Shown here in pieces: positions 1 through 7,905 of a stretch of 64,000 nt of DNA. Below the pieces are notes generated by a model. It was not told where the DNA came from. It did not search any database and was given only the letters and a program-made list of their open reading frames with translations. Each line of letters begins with the position of its first letter. Positions within the stretch are counted from its first letter, which is position 1. The DNA is from CALMEC01 sp964434425 (lineage in GTDB: Bacteria; Actinomycetota; Thermoleophilia; Miltoncostaeales; Miltoncostaeaceae). Position numbers and translations under genes: made by a program. The stretch lies in the NCBI GenBank assembly GCA_964434425.1, contig CAYSVH010000002.1, forward strand, positions 1 through 64,000. Reading direction: 5' to 3'.

Positions 1-107
1 CCGGCCATCACCCCCGCGCATCCGAACCCGAATCCCCACTTGAACCGGAAGGGCCGGCAAACACACACCCCCGGCCCGGTGATGCTCCGAATCACGTCGG
101 AAAGACC

Positions 108-136
108 GACGCCCGACCGGCGGGCGGTCGGGCGTC
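108..136 (-). terminator. Hairpin terminator after the oxidase operon
   Basis: A perfect 12-bp inverted repeat (108-119 with 125-136) has a 5-base loop. It lies about 35 bases beyond the stop of the last gene of the minus-strand cta operon. Read on the minus strand it is followed by a short T-rich stretch, so it probably ends that transcript. The remaining bases from 1 to 107 hold no gene I can support. Confidence 0.7.
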
Positions 137-171
137 ATGTCGAAACACATCCGAACGATGGCTCGGGAGGA

Positions 172-651
172 CTACTCGTCGACCTCGATCTCGGAGCGCA
201 GCTTCGGCAGCGGCTTGGCCGGGCGGAGGGTGCTCTTCTCGGCGGCGTCGCCGGCACCGGCGGTGGTGGCGATGTACCAGGCCACGTCGATGGCGTCCTG
301 ACCCTCGACCAGATTGGCGGGCATCGGACCGACCTGCGGGTTCGTCTTGAGAGTGCTCGGGTTCTTGATCCAGTACTCGACGACGTTCGAGAACGAGTCG
401 TTGGGGAATCCCTCCGCACGCGGCCCCCGGAACGCGTCGTCGAGGTTGGGCCCGATGCCTCCCTGTGTGTTCGCATCGGCCAGCGCATGGCACGAGCCAC
501 AGTTCGACACGAACTGCTGCTTGCCGTTGGCGAGGTCCGCCTCGCTCTCGGACGAGACGCCGCAGGCCGCGAGCGTCGACGCGGCGAGCGTGGTCACGGC
601 GACAACGGCAAGCGAACGGGAGCGACGACGAAGATTCATGGTAAGAGCCAT
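172..651 (-). CDS. Monohaem cytochrome c lipoprotein of the oxidase cluster
   Basis: This is a small exported cytochrome c of 159 residues. It has a basic N-terminus, a hydrophobic stretch and a lipobox ending LAAC with the lipidated Cys near residue 30. The single CGSCH haem site is at residues 51-55, and a likely Met ligand sits in VGPM near residue 110, so it should be anchored outside the membrane and carry electrons. The ATG is joined to the ctaE stop as TGATG, which supports translational coupling and this start; a later ATG at 639 is possible. Being last in ctaC-ctaD-ctaE-cyt c, it is probably the electron donor to the CuA site of CtaC. The electron-donor role is inferred from position. 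Confidence 0.85.
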   Translation of the reverse strand: MALTMNLRRRSRSLAVVAVTTLAASTLAACGVSSESEADLANGKQQFVSNCGSCHALADANTQGGIGPNLDDAFRGPRAEGFPNDSFSNVVEYWIKNPSTLKTNPQVGPMPANLVEGQDAIDVAWYIATTAGAGDAAEKSTLRPAKPLPKLRSEIEVDE

Positions 652-1268
652 CAGACGAGGTAGACGACGACGAAGAGGAACACCCACACGACATCAACGA
701 AGTGCCAGTAGATGGACGTGCTGACGAGCGCACCGTCCTTCCCGTGGCTGAACTCCCCCGCTCGGGCACGCATGTAGCAGAACGTCAGCGCGCAGAGGCC
801 GAAGAAGACGTGGAGTCCGTGCAGCCCCGTCAGCATGTAGAACGTCGTGCCGAAGATGGTGTCGTCCGGCGAGAACGTGAGGTGCGCGTACTCGTTGATC
901 TGGACGAGCAGGAACGTGGCCCCGAGGAAGATCGTGAGCAGGAGCCCTCGGTGGAGCCCCCTGCGGTCGCCCGCACGCATCCTCTTCTCCGCCCACCAGA
1001 TGGTGAAGCTGGAGAAGACGAGGAGCGCCGTGTTGGCGGCCGTCAGAAGCTGCGGCAACCCCTCGAACGGCTCGCGTCCCTCGATGTGCGGAGGCCAGTT
1101 GGTGGCATTGCTCCGGGCGATGAAGAACGTCGCGAAGAATGCCGCGAACATCATGATCTCGGACCCGATGAAGATCACCATTCCGAGGACGCCCGGGTTC
1201 ATCCGGGAGGCCGCGGACTGGCTGCCGACCTGCTGGGGCGCGGGCGTGGGCTGAGCTTGAGTGGTCAT
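651..1268 (-). CDS. ctaE: Cytochrome c oxidase subunit III
   Basis: This 205-residue integral membrane protein matches subunit III of haem-copper oxidases. It has an N-terminal soluble segment rich in Pro and Gln, then the family start MNPGVLGMVIFIGSEIMMF and four further hydrophobic helices. The conserved Glu of the second helix (IGSEIMMF) and the late HFVDVVWVFLF segment are visible. Length is that of the short, five-helix actinobacterial form. It overlaps the end of ctaD by four bases (ATGA) and shares a TGATG junction with the cytochrome c gene, so all are read from one message. It stabilises the catalytic core rather than carrying redox centres. Confidence 0.95.
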   Translation of the reverse strand: MTTQAQPTPAPQQVGSQSAASRMNPGVLGMVIFIGSEIMMFAAFFATFFIARSNATNWPPHIEGREPFEGLPQLLTAANTALLVFSSFTIWWAEKRMRAGDRRGLHRGLLLTIFLGATFLLVQINEYAHLTFSPDDTIFGTTFYMLTGLHGLHVFFGLCALTFCYMRARAGEFSHGKDGALVSTSIYWHFVDVVWVFLFVVVYLV

Positions 1269-4033
1269 GCGCGCACCGTCCCGAGATCGTCGAGGGAGAT
1301 CAACTCGACGTCGACGCCCGGGGCGGCGACGCGGATCTCGCTCATTTCCGTTTCTCCCAGCGCCTCCCCACCGACGATGAGCAAGGTGTCGGGGAGGATG
1401 GCGCTCGCCACCGTGCGGGCGGCCTCGGCGGAGCCGCCGTCGACCACCTCGCCCTGGGCGATGACACCGCTGTCCTGGAGGTCCTTGACCGCGTCGTGGA
1501 CCGTCTGGATGGCGGCTCGGCGCACCTCCGTGGCCTCGTCACCCCACTCCGGCTCCGGCACGCGGGCCGGGAGGACCAGGGTCACCCGCTTCGGATCGAA
1601 GTCGATCCGGGTGCGGATGGCGTTGAGGAGCGCCTGGTCGATGCCGTCGCCGGCGACGACCATCAGGTGCTCGACGTCGCGACCGGTGATGCCGGCCGCG
1701 GCCTGCCCGCGTCCCATCGTGATGTGGGCGACCGGGAGGTTGGTCATCTTCCGCACCCGGTCGACGAGGTCCCGTCGCAGCCATTCCGAGTTGGTGATGT
1801 CGTAGGTCGCCATGAGGATCTCGTGCGATCCGTCGTCCTTGGCGGCCTGCGCGATCGTCTCGAGGGTCTCGCCCGCGGCCACGGTTCCCGAGGCGACGAT
1901 GCCGTCGCGCCGGAGGGCGGCGATGGAGAGCGCCTGGCGGCGGCGCATCGGCTCGACCTCGGCCTCGGTCTCGACCGGGGTGAAGAAGGCGAAGCGCCAG
2001 TGGCCGGACTTGTCCAGCTCGCGGACCGCATCGACGAGCGCCTGGGTGGTGACCGTCTCGCGGGCGACCACGAGGATGCTCGGGTGGAGCGTCTCCGAGA
2101 TCTCACCTCCGCCGACGTCGTCAGCGGCGAAGATGATCGCGTGGCGCGCACCCTCGACGCCGTAGTTGTACGGGCCACCGACGACCTGCGGCGGTGCGTC
2201 GAAGTTGAACAGCGGCGGCGGCGATGGGAGCAGCCACTCGAGTGTGCGGCCGCGCCACGGGTTCCAGGGAGCCTTGGCGCCCTTCATGGCCGACTTGACC
2301 AGGTTGTAGAAGAAGATCAGCGTGCCGATCACCATCAGGCTGGAGAACAACGTGATGATGAGGTTCAGGTGCTCGAACCGGGGCTCGTAGTCGGCGACGC
2401 GTCGCGGCATTCCCTGAACGCCCAGCCAGTGCATCGGCAGGAAGGTGCCGTTGAACCCGATGAACGTCAGCCAGAAATGCCACTTGCCCAGGCGTTCGTC
2501 CATCATCCGGCCCATCGCCTTCGGGAACCAGTAGTAGATGGCCGCGAAGATGGTGAACATGCTTCCGGCGAAGAAGACGTAGTGGATGTGGGCCACGATG
2601 TAGTACGTCTCGGTCACGAAGATGTCGGCAGGCAGAATCGCGACGAACACACCGGAGAGACCGCCCAGCACGAAGGTCGCGAGGAAGCCCAGCGCCCAGT
2701 ACATGGGTGCCTGCAGGTGGATGCGACCACCCCACATCGTGCCGAGCCAGGAGAAGATCTTGATGCCGGTCGGGACCGCGATGAGCATCGTGGTGATCAT
2801 CATCGGGATGCGCAGCCAGGGCGTCATACCCGAGACGAACATGTGGTGGGCCCACACGCCGAATCCGAGGACGGCGATCGCCACCGTCGAGAAGGCGATC
2901 GCGCGATACCCGAAGATCGGTTTGCGCGAGAAGGTCGAGATGACCTCGCTGATGATCCCGAATCCGGGGATCAGCATGATGTAGACGGCCGGGTGGCTGT
3001 AGAACCAGAAGATGTGCTGGTAGCTGACGACGTCGCCACCACCGGTCCAGTTGAAGAAGTTCGTGCCCATGATGCGGTCGAACATCGTCATGAACTGGGA
3101 CGCCGCGACGAAGGGCGTGCCGAAGACGATGAGGGCCTGCGTCGTGGCGTTCGCCCAGACCAGCAGGGGCATCCGCCAGATCGTCATGCCCGGTGCCCGC
3201 ATGGTGATGATGGTCACCAGGAAGTTGACCGCGGTGAAGATTGAGGAGAACCCGGCGAACTGCACACCGACCTCGAAGAGGGTGGTACCCGTCCCTCCCT
3301 GCTCGGCGAGCGGCACGTAGGCGGTCCAACCGGACGAGTAGCCGCCGGTCATGACACCGATGAGGATCAGGATTCCCGCGGGCGGGAGCATCCACATGGA
3401 CAGCGCGTTCAACTTGGGGAACGCCATGTCCTTGGCGCCGATCATGATCGGCAGCACGTAGTTCGCGATACCACCGAACGCCGGGATCAGCACCAGGAAG
3501 ATCATGAGGGCCGCGTGGCCCGTGAACAGCCGGTTGAAGCCCTCACCGCCGACGATGTCGGCACCGGACTGGGCCAGCTCGGTCCGGACCAGCTCGGCGA
3601 GCGACCCGGCGACGATCAGGAAGAACAGGACGACACCCATGTACTGGATGCCGATGACCTTGTGGTCGGTGTTCATCTTGAAGTAGTCGCGCCACGAACT
3701 CGCCCCGTGGAACGAGTGGTCGTCGTAGTCGACCTTGCGGCCGGTCAGCCAGCGGAACCACCAGTCGAAGCACCCGATACCGGCGATGAAGCCGAGCCCA
3801 CCGCCGAGCGCCATGGTGGCGACGTAGACCTGGTGCTCCCAGAGCGGGTCCATCCCGAACAGGAGGCGGAACAGGAACGGAACGAGCATTCCGAGCAGTA
3901 CGCCGCCCATGGTCCACCAGAGGACACGGGTCCACCAGTAGGTGAGAGAACGGGAGTCGCTGTGATGGGGGTGACCGCCACCCTGTGCATAACCGAGCGG
4001 GGTACCGCTACCGGCTGGAGAATCGTGTGACAT
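1265..4033 (-). CDS. ctaD: Cytochrome c oxidase subunit I fused to tandem UspA-like domains
   Basis: This is the catalytic subunit of the terminal oxidase, reducing O2 to water at a haem-CuB centre while pumping protons. At 922 residues it is far longer than usual (about 550-600). Residues 1-110 form an extra region with two membrane segments. The core, about 115-600, has the low-spin haem His173, CuB ligands His347, His396 and His397, and the HIH haem pair at 482-484. The motif YSHPAVY (345-351) has Ala instead of the Glu of HPEVY and keeps the Tyr-Ser pair, marking an A2-type oxidase. Residues about 650-770 and 785-915 are two soluble alpha/beta units resembling universal stress proteins. 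The reading frame is continuous through the fusion. It begins 9 bases after ctaC and overlaps ctaE. Confidence 0.93.
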   Translation of the reverse strand: MSHDSPAGSGTPLGYAQGGGHPHHSDSRSLTYWWTRVLWWTMGGVLLGMLVPFLFRLLFGMDPLWEHQVYVATMALGGGLGFIAGIGCFDWWFRWLTGRKVDYDDHSFHGASSWRDYFKMNTDHKVIGIQYMGVVLFFLIVAGSLAELVRTELAQSGADIVGGEGFNRLFTGHAALMIFLVLIPAFGGIANYVLPIMIGAKDMAFPKLNALSMWMLPPAGILILIGVMTGGYSSGWTAYVPLAEQGGTGTTLFEVGVQFAGFSSIFTAVNFLVTIITMRAPGMTIWRMPLLVWANATTQALIVFGTPFVAASQFMTMFDRIMGTNFFNWTGGGDVVSYQHIFWFYSHPAVYIMLIPGFGIISEVISTFSRKPIFGYRAIAFSTVAIAVLGFGVWAHHMFVSGMTPWLRIPMMITTMLIAVPTGIKIFSWLGTMWGGRIHLQAPMYWALGFLATFVLGGLSGVFVAILPADIFVTETYYIVAHIHYVFFAGSMFTIFAAIYYWFPKAMGRMMDERLGKWHFWLTFIGFNGTFLPMHWLGVQGMPRRVADYEPRFEHLNLIITLFSSLMVIGTLIFFYNLVKSAMKGAKAPWNPWRGRTLEWLLPSPPPLFNFDAPPQVVGGPYNYGVEGARHAIIFAADDVGGGEISETLHPSILVVARETVTTQALVDAVRELDKSGHWRFAFFTPVETEAEVEPMRRRQALSIAALRRDGIVASGTVAAGETLETIAQAAKDDGSHEILMATYDITNSEWLRRDLVDRVRKMTNLPVAHITMGRGQAAAGITGRDVEHLMVVAGDGIDQALLNAIRTRIDFDPKRVTLVLPARVPEPEWGDEATEVRRAAIQTVHDAVKDLQDSGVIAQGEVVDGGSAEAARTVASAILPDTLLIVGGEALGETEMSEIRVAAPGVDVELISLDDLGTVRA

Positions 4034-4042
4034 CGTCCGTCG

Positions 4043-4798
4043 CTATCCCTTCACGCTCGCGCTGGCTTCAGTGGCCCACTCCTCGTAATCCTCCGGAGAG
4101 TGGACGATCATGCGTGACCGCATGATCCCGTGCCCGGCACCACACAGCTCGGTGCAGATGACCGGGTAGGTGTTCCCCGCGGTCTCCGGCTTCATGGTGA
4201 ACCGGACGAGGTCGTTGGTGATACCCGGGACCGCGTCGCCCTTGATGCGCGTCTCCACGACGAAGAACGAGTGGATCACGTCCTGCGCCCGGAGCGTCAG
4301 CACCACCTGACGGTCGGTCGGCACGTGCAGATCACCGGTCTCGACGCCCAGCTCGGGGTACGTGAACGACCACGCGAACTGCTGGCCCACCACATCGATC
4401 TTGAGCGGACCCGGCGAGGCCTCGGCGATCTCCTCGTTCTGCACGATGACGATGGCCGCCCACACGGCGGTGACACCGATCACGACCGTCGGGATCAGCG
4501 TCCAGACGATCTCGAGGAGGGTGTGCCCGTGGTTGGACGAGCCGTCGCGCTCGTCGCCGGGCTTGGCGCGGAAGCGCCACACCGAGTACAGGAGGAAGGT
4601 CATCACCACCGTGTACACCACGATGCTGGTCCACACCGTGAACCAGATCAGGCTGTCGACGCGTCCGGCTTCGACGGATGCCGCCTCTGGCATCCAGTCG
4701 AAGTACAGCGCGATGAAGACGCAGATGCCACCGATGATGAGGCCGAGGACGGCCAGCGGCAGAGCGTGCTGCTTTGGAGACAATTTCGAGTCCGACAC
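4043..4798 (-). CDS. ctaC: Cytochrome c oxidase subunit II
   Basis: This subunit accepts electrons from cytochrome c at the CuA centre. The 251-residue product has two N-terminal membrane helices, the second ending in YSVWRFR, then a cupredoxin domain facing outside. The CuA ligands are visible as the His of DVIHSFF and the CTELCGAGHGIM block (Cys215, Cys219, His223, Met226). There is no fused cytochrome c domain; a separate haem protein is encoded at the operon end instead. I chose the GTG at 4798 because a TAGGCT -10 box lies 7 bases upstream, fitting a leaderless message; a longer frame to 4897 lacks such support. It is the first gene of the cta operon. Confidence 0.93.
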   Translation of the reverse strand: MSDSKLSPKQHALPLAVLGLIIGGICVFIALYFDWMPEAASVEAGRVDSLIWFTVWTSIVVYTVVMTFLLYSVWRFRAKPGDERDGSSNHGHTLLEIVWTLIPTVVIGVTAVWAAIVIVQNEEIAEASPGPLKIDVVGQQFAWSFTYPELGVETGDLHVPTDRQVVLTLRAQDVIHSFFVVETRIKGDAVPGITNDLVRFTMKPETAGNTYPVICTELCGAGHGIMRSRMIVHSPEDYEEWATEASASVKG

Positions 4799-4805
4799 GC
4801 TGGCG

Positions 4806-4811
4806 AGCCTA
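4806..4811 (-). promoter_or_regulatory. -10 box of the cta operon (leaderless)
   Basis: TAGGCT on the minus strand is separated from the ctaC GTG by 7 bases, so transcription should begin at or next to the start codon. I see no convincing -35 hexamer. Confidence 0.6.
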
Positions 4812-5041
4812 CCATGCGTGTCCAGGGTCTGAAGGCCGAGGACGCCCCCGGAATCCCTTGTCCCGATTCTGGTGGGATGAGCGTCCCTTCCTTGCACCGG
4901 CGGGAAGGGCTTCTCGGCCTCGATCTCCCGTAAACATGCGGATCACAGCCGATCGGCACGGCCCGTCGAACCCGCGCCATCACATATCGACGATGGGCAC
5001 CTCGACGCAGACGACAGACCCGGCGTGGCCCGGGCGCACCC

Positions 5042-5345
5042 CTGCTCGGCACCGCCTTCCGCGCCATCGACCGCGTCATCCGCGCGATGGCACCCTTGCG
5101 CGCTGCTCCAGCATCTCGAGGAGCGGGGGCTCATCGAACGAACCGAGGACGTGAGCGATCGACGACGGCGACCGGCGCGCCTCTCCTCCCCGGAGCAGGG
5201 CGCGTTGAGCGAAGCCCTGCCGGTTCTCCTTCAGCTGGGGGAGCGCCTCACGGACACCCTGGGAGACGACCGCGCCTCCACGCTCTGGAGCGATCTGCGC
5301 ACGGTGCGCATGCTCGTCGGTGAAGCCATCGCGACCGACGACCTG
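5042..5345 (+). pseudogene. Degenerate MarR-family regulator
   Basis: The stretch from about 5100 to 5345 encodes a clear C-terminal half of a MarR regulator: LLQHLEERGLIERTEDVSDRR is the end of the winged helix and wing, followed by a dimerisation helix. The preceding DNA in another frame (about 5042-5090) encodes LLGTAFRAIDRVIRAM, which looks like the first MarR helix. The DNA-binding helices between them, about 40 residues, are missing, and the frame changes. I therefore read it as an inactivated regulator with a deletion and frameshift. It sits tail-to-tail with an MFS exporter, the usual partner of MarR proteins. A short functional protein from the intact frame cannot be excluded. Confidence 0.55.
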
Positions 5346-5382
5346 GACTTGCGTCGGCCCCTGACCGGCGGGCGGCACCGGC

Positions 5383-6618
5383 TCAGCCGACGCCGGATCC
5401 CCCCTGTGCCCTCGACCTCGCCCTGCCCGGCGACGCATCGGCCGGCTGCCGCGACCAGAGCAGCGCGATGACGAGACAGGCGGCGAAGAGGCCGGCACCC
5501 ACCAGGTACGGGGCGGGCACGTGCCAGTCGAAGAGCGCGCCCGCCGCGAGGGGACCGAGCACGCGCGCCAGACCGCTGGACGACGCCAGGACGCCCAGCG
5601 ACCCGCCCTGATCCGCATCGGACGACGCCTTCGACACGAGTGCCGTGACCGGCGCGAAGACAAGCCCCGAGGCGGCCAGGAGCGCGGCCACCGGGAAGAG
5701 CGCCCACAACTGAGTGGTGATGGCGAGAAGACCCAGCGCCGAACCCGTGAGCACGATCCCCAAGAGCATGATGGTCCGCTCTCCGAAGCGATCGACCAGC
5801 GGGCCGAGCGCCTTGCCCTGCACGAGCGCCGCGATCAGGCCGACGAAGGCGAAGACGGCACCGGCCTCCGCCAGCCCGAAGTCGAATCTTCGCTCGCCGA
5901 GCAGCGCGAAGGTGGTCTCCATCCCGGCGAAGGCCGCAGTGCCGAGGAAGGTGATCACGATCATCGGTGCGATCGTGGGGTCGCGCACGGCGCGCGCGAA
6001 GAGGGCCCGGCGCGAGGCGACGGGACCGGGTGTCCGCTCCGGCTCGGGCAGGCGCTTCCAGGCGATGATCAGGTTGACGAGGGCGAGGGCGGCCGCCGCG
6101 AAGAAGGGCAGCCGGTGATCGACGAGTGCGAACACCGCGCCGAAGGCCGGGCCGATCACGAAACCGATGCCGAACGCCGCGCCGATCAGCCCCATACCGC
6201 GGGCGCGCGTTTCGGGGGTGGTGATGTCGGCAACGTATGCCTGGGCCGTCGAGTAGGACGCGCCTGAGATGCCATTCAGAATACGCGCGACGAAGAGCAG
6301 GAGCACCGAGTTGGCAAGCCCGATCAGAAGCGACGACAGTGCCGTCCCGAACAGGGACGCCAGGATGATCGGGCGGCGTCCGAAACGGTCGGACAGACGC
6401 CCGAGCACCGGGGCGAAGATGAACTGCATCAGGGAGTAGACCGCCGTCAGGACGCCCACGATCGTCGGCGACGCGCCGAGGTCATCGGCCCACAGCGGGA
6501 GGATGGGGACGACGATGCCGAAACCGATGAGGTCGATCACCACCGTGGTGAAGACGATGCCCATCGGGGTCAGGAAGAAGTTGGGCTTGCCGGCCTCGCG
6601 AGTTCTACGCCGCGACAC
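5383..6618 (-). CDS. MFS drug-exporter-like transporter (DHA1/TetA type)
   Basis: This 411-residue protein has the 12-helix layout of the major facilitator superfamily. The motif-A signature GRLSDRFGRRPI follows the second helix, and a helix-5 motif of the antiporter group (GFVIGPAFGAVF) is visible, as in tetracycline and multidrug proton antiporters. It probably exports small hydrophobic compounds; the substrate cannot be told. I chose the GTG at 6618 because AAGGAGG (6622-6628) lies just upstream, whereas the earlier GTG at 6648 has no ribosome site. It follows ctaB by 57 bases on the same strand and may be co-transcribed. The adjacent MarR remnant suggests its regulator has been lost. Confidence 0.88.
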   Translation of the reverse strand: MSRRRTREAGKPNFFLTPMGIVFTTVVIDLIGFGIVVPILPLWADDLGASPTIVGVLTAVYSLMQFIFAPVLGRLSDRFGRRPIILASLFGTALSSLLIGLANSVLLLFVARILNGISGASYSTAQAYVADITTPETRARGMGLIGAAFGIGFVIGPAFGAVFALVDHRLPFFAAAALALVNLIIAWKRLPEPERTPGPVASRRALFARAVRDPTIAPMIVITFLGTAAFAGMETTFALLGERRFDFGLAEAGAVFAFVGLIAALVQGKALGPLVDRFGERTIMLLGIVLTGSALGLLAITTQLWALFPVAALLAASGLVFAPVTALVSKASSDADQGGSLGVLASSSGLARVLGPLAAGALFDWHVPAPYLVGAGLFAACLVIALLWSRQPADASPGRARSRAQGGSGVG

Positions 6619-6675
6619 GGCCCTCCTTCCCCGTCGACCTGCGTCCACGGGCCCGGGTGGTGGAACGGTCGTCCG

Positions 6676-7578
6676 TCATCTCAGAGCGGCGTCGACGGCG
6701 AGCGCCACGAAGAGCAGCGCCAGGTAGATCATCGAGTAGTGGAAGGTGATCTTCGCGCTCCGCTGACTCTCGGTGCGTGCCAGGTCGATCGCCATCCAGA
6801 TGAAGATACCCCCGAGGACCAACGCCGAGACCAGATAGACGGCGCCGGCGACATCGGCTACGACCGGGAGCAGCGACACGCCGACCATGACGAGGGTCCA
6901 CCAGAGGACCTGCTTGGCCGTCTCCGAGTCGCCCCGGACGACGGGGAGCATGGGAACGCCGACCTTGGCGTAGTCGCGCTTGATCATCATGGCCAGCGCC
7001 CAGAAGTGGGGCGGGGTCCAGTAGAAGACGATCGCGAACAGGATGATCGAGGCCACGCCCACCTGGCCGTCGACGGCGGCCCACCCGACCATGGGGGGCA
7101 CCGCACCGGCGGCGCCGCCGATCACGATGTTCTGCACCGTCGTGCGTTTGAGCCACATGGTGTAGAGCGCGACGTAGAGAACGAGGCCCAGCATGGCCAG
7201 GCCGGACGCGACCCAGTTCACCCCGAACCCGAGAATGAGCGCCGACGCGACGCTGATCACGATGGCGAAGGTGAGCGCGTGCGCCGCGCTCATGCGGCCG
7301 GCCGGGATCGGGCGCTTCGCCGTGCGTTTCATCTCGGCGTCGATGTCGCGGTCGAACCACTGGTTGATGGCGTTGGCCCCGCCGGCGGCCAGGTACCCGC
7401 CGACGGTCGTGAGCACCATCGTGCTCACGGGTGGCCAGCCGCCCTGCGCCGCGATCATGGCGAAGAAGGTGGTGAAGAGCAGCAGCGAGATGACCCGAGG
7501 CTTGGTCAGGCTGACGTAGTCGGAGATCAGCTGCACGAAGCGTCCCGCGGGGCGGGACGGATACACCTCGGTGGTCAC
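6676..7578 (-). CDS. ctaB: Protohaem IX farnesyltransferase (haem O synthase)
   Basis: CtaB adds a farnesyl group to haem b, the first step to haem A/O for the oxidase encoded 2 kb away. The 300-residue protein is a UbiA-type membrane prenyltransferase. The first Asp-rich motif is NAINQWFDRDIDAEMKRT, followed by RPIPAGRMS. The second conserved loop YAKVGVPMLPVVRGD is also present. Its GTG start overlaps the stop of the small upstream membrane gene as GTGA, so translation is coupled; a much longer frame without hydrophobic character extends upstream and is not used. No ctaA (haem A synthase) is in the window. Confidence 0.95.
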   Translation of the reverse strand: MTTEVYPSRPAGRFVQLISDYVSLTKPRVISLLLFTTFFAMIAAQGGWPPVSTMVLTTVGGYLAAGGANAINQWFDRDIDAEMKRTAKRPIPAGRMSAAHALTFAIVISVASALILGFGVNWVASGLAMLGLVLYVALYTMWLKRTTVQNIVIGGAAGAVPPMVGWAAVDGQVGVASIILFAIVFYWTPPHFWALAMMIKRDYAKVGVPMLPVVRGDSETAKQVLWWTLVMVGVSLLPVVADVAGAVYLVSALVLGGIFIWMAIDLARTESQRSAKITFHYSMIYLALLFVALAVDAALR

Positions 7579-7763
7579 TGGCGCACCCCGGCCTCGGCAG
7601 CGAGGATCACCACGAGCGCGAGGAAGAGCACCGGCAGGATGATCCACACCCATTCGACCACGCCGAGCCGCTCGCGCCGCGCGGCGACAACCTCGTTGCG
7701 AAGCTCGACGAGGCCTCCCACAAGGATGAACACCATTGCGATGATGAACGCGAAGAGCGGCAT
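7575..7763 (-). CDS. Small two-helix membrane protein upstream of ctaB
   Basis: This 62-residue protein consists almost wholly of two hydrophobic helices (residues about 2-18 and 38-56) joined by a charged loop, ELRNEVVAARRERLG. I do not recognise a family. The ATG has a TATGCT box 8 bases upstream, fitting a leaderless start, and the stop overlaps ctaB, so it is the first gene of the ctaB unit. A role in oxidase or haem assembly is an inference from that coupling only. Confidence 0.7.
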   Translation of the reverse strand: MPLFAFIIAMVFILVGGLVELRNEVVAARRERLGVVEWVWIILPVLFLALVVILAAEAGVRQ

Positions 7764-7771
7764 TGTGAGCG

Positions 7772-7777
7772 AGCATA
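7772..7777 (-). promoter_or_regulatory. -10 box for the ctaB unit
   Basis: TATGCT on the minus strand ends 8 bases before the ATG at 7763. Spacing matches the leaderless pattern seen at many genes here. Confidence 0.5.
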
Positions 7778-7893
7778 TCGACCCCCGGGTGCCTCCGAAC
7801 CGGGCGAGATGTCCCTGCGCGCCGGATGATTCGCCGCCGCAGAGGAGACCGGCCGGGCGCGCACCACGCCGCGAGGGCGTGGAATCAATCGTC

Positions 7894-7899
7894 TAGGCT
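7894..7899 (+). promoter_or_regulatory. -10 box (leaderless) for the FAD enzyme
   Basis: TAGGCT lies 6 bases before the GTG at 7906. Just upstream, from about 7856 to 7882, is a short match to the end of repeat family A (GCACCACGCCGCGA). Confidence 0.55.
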
Positions 7900-7905
7900 C
7901 AGCCC

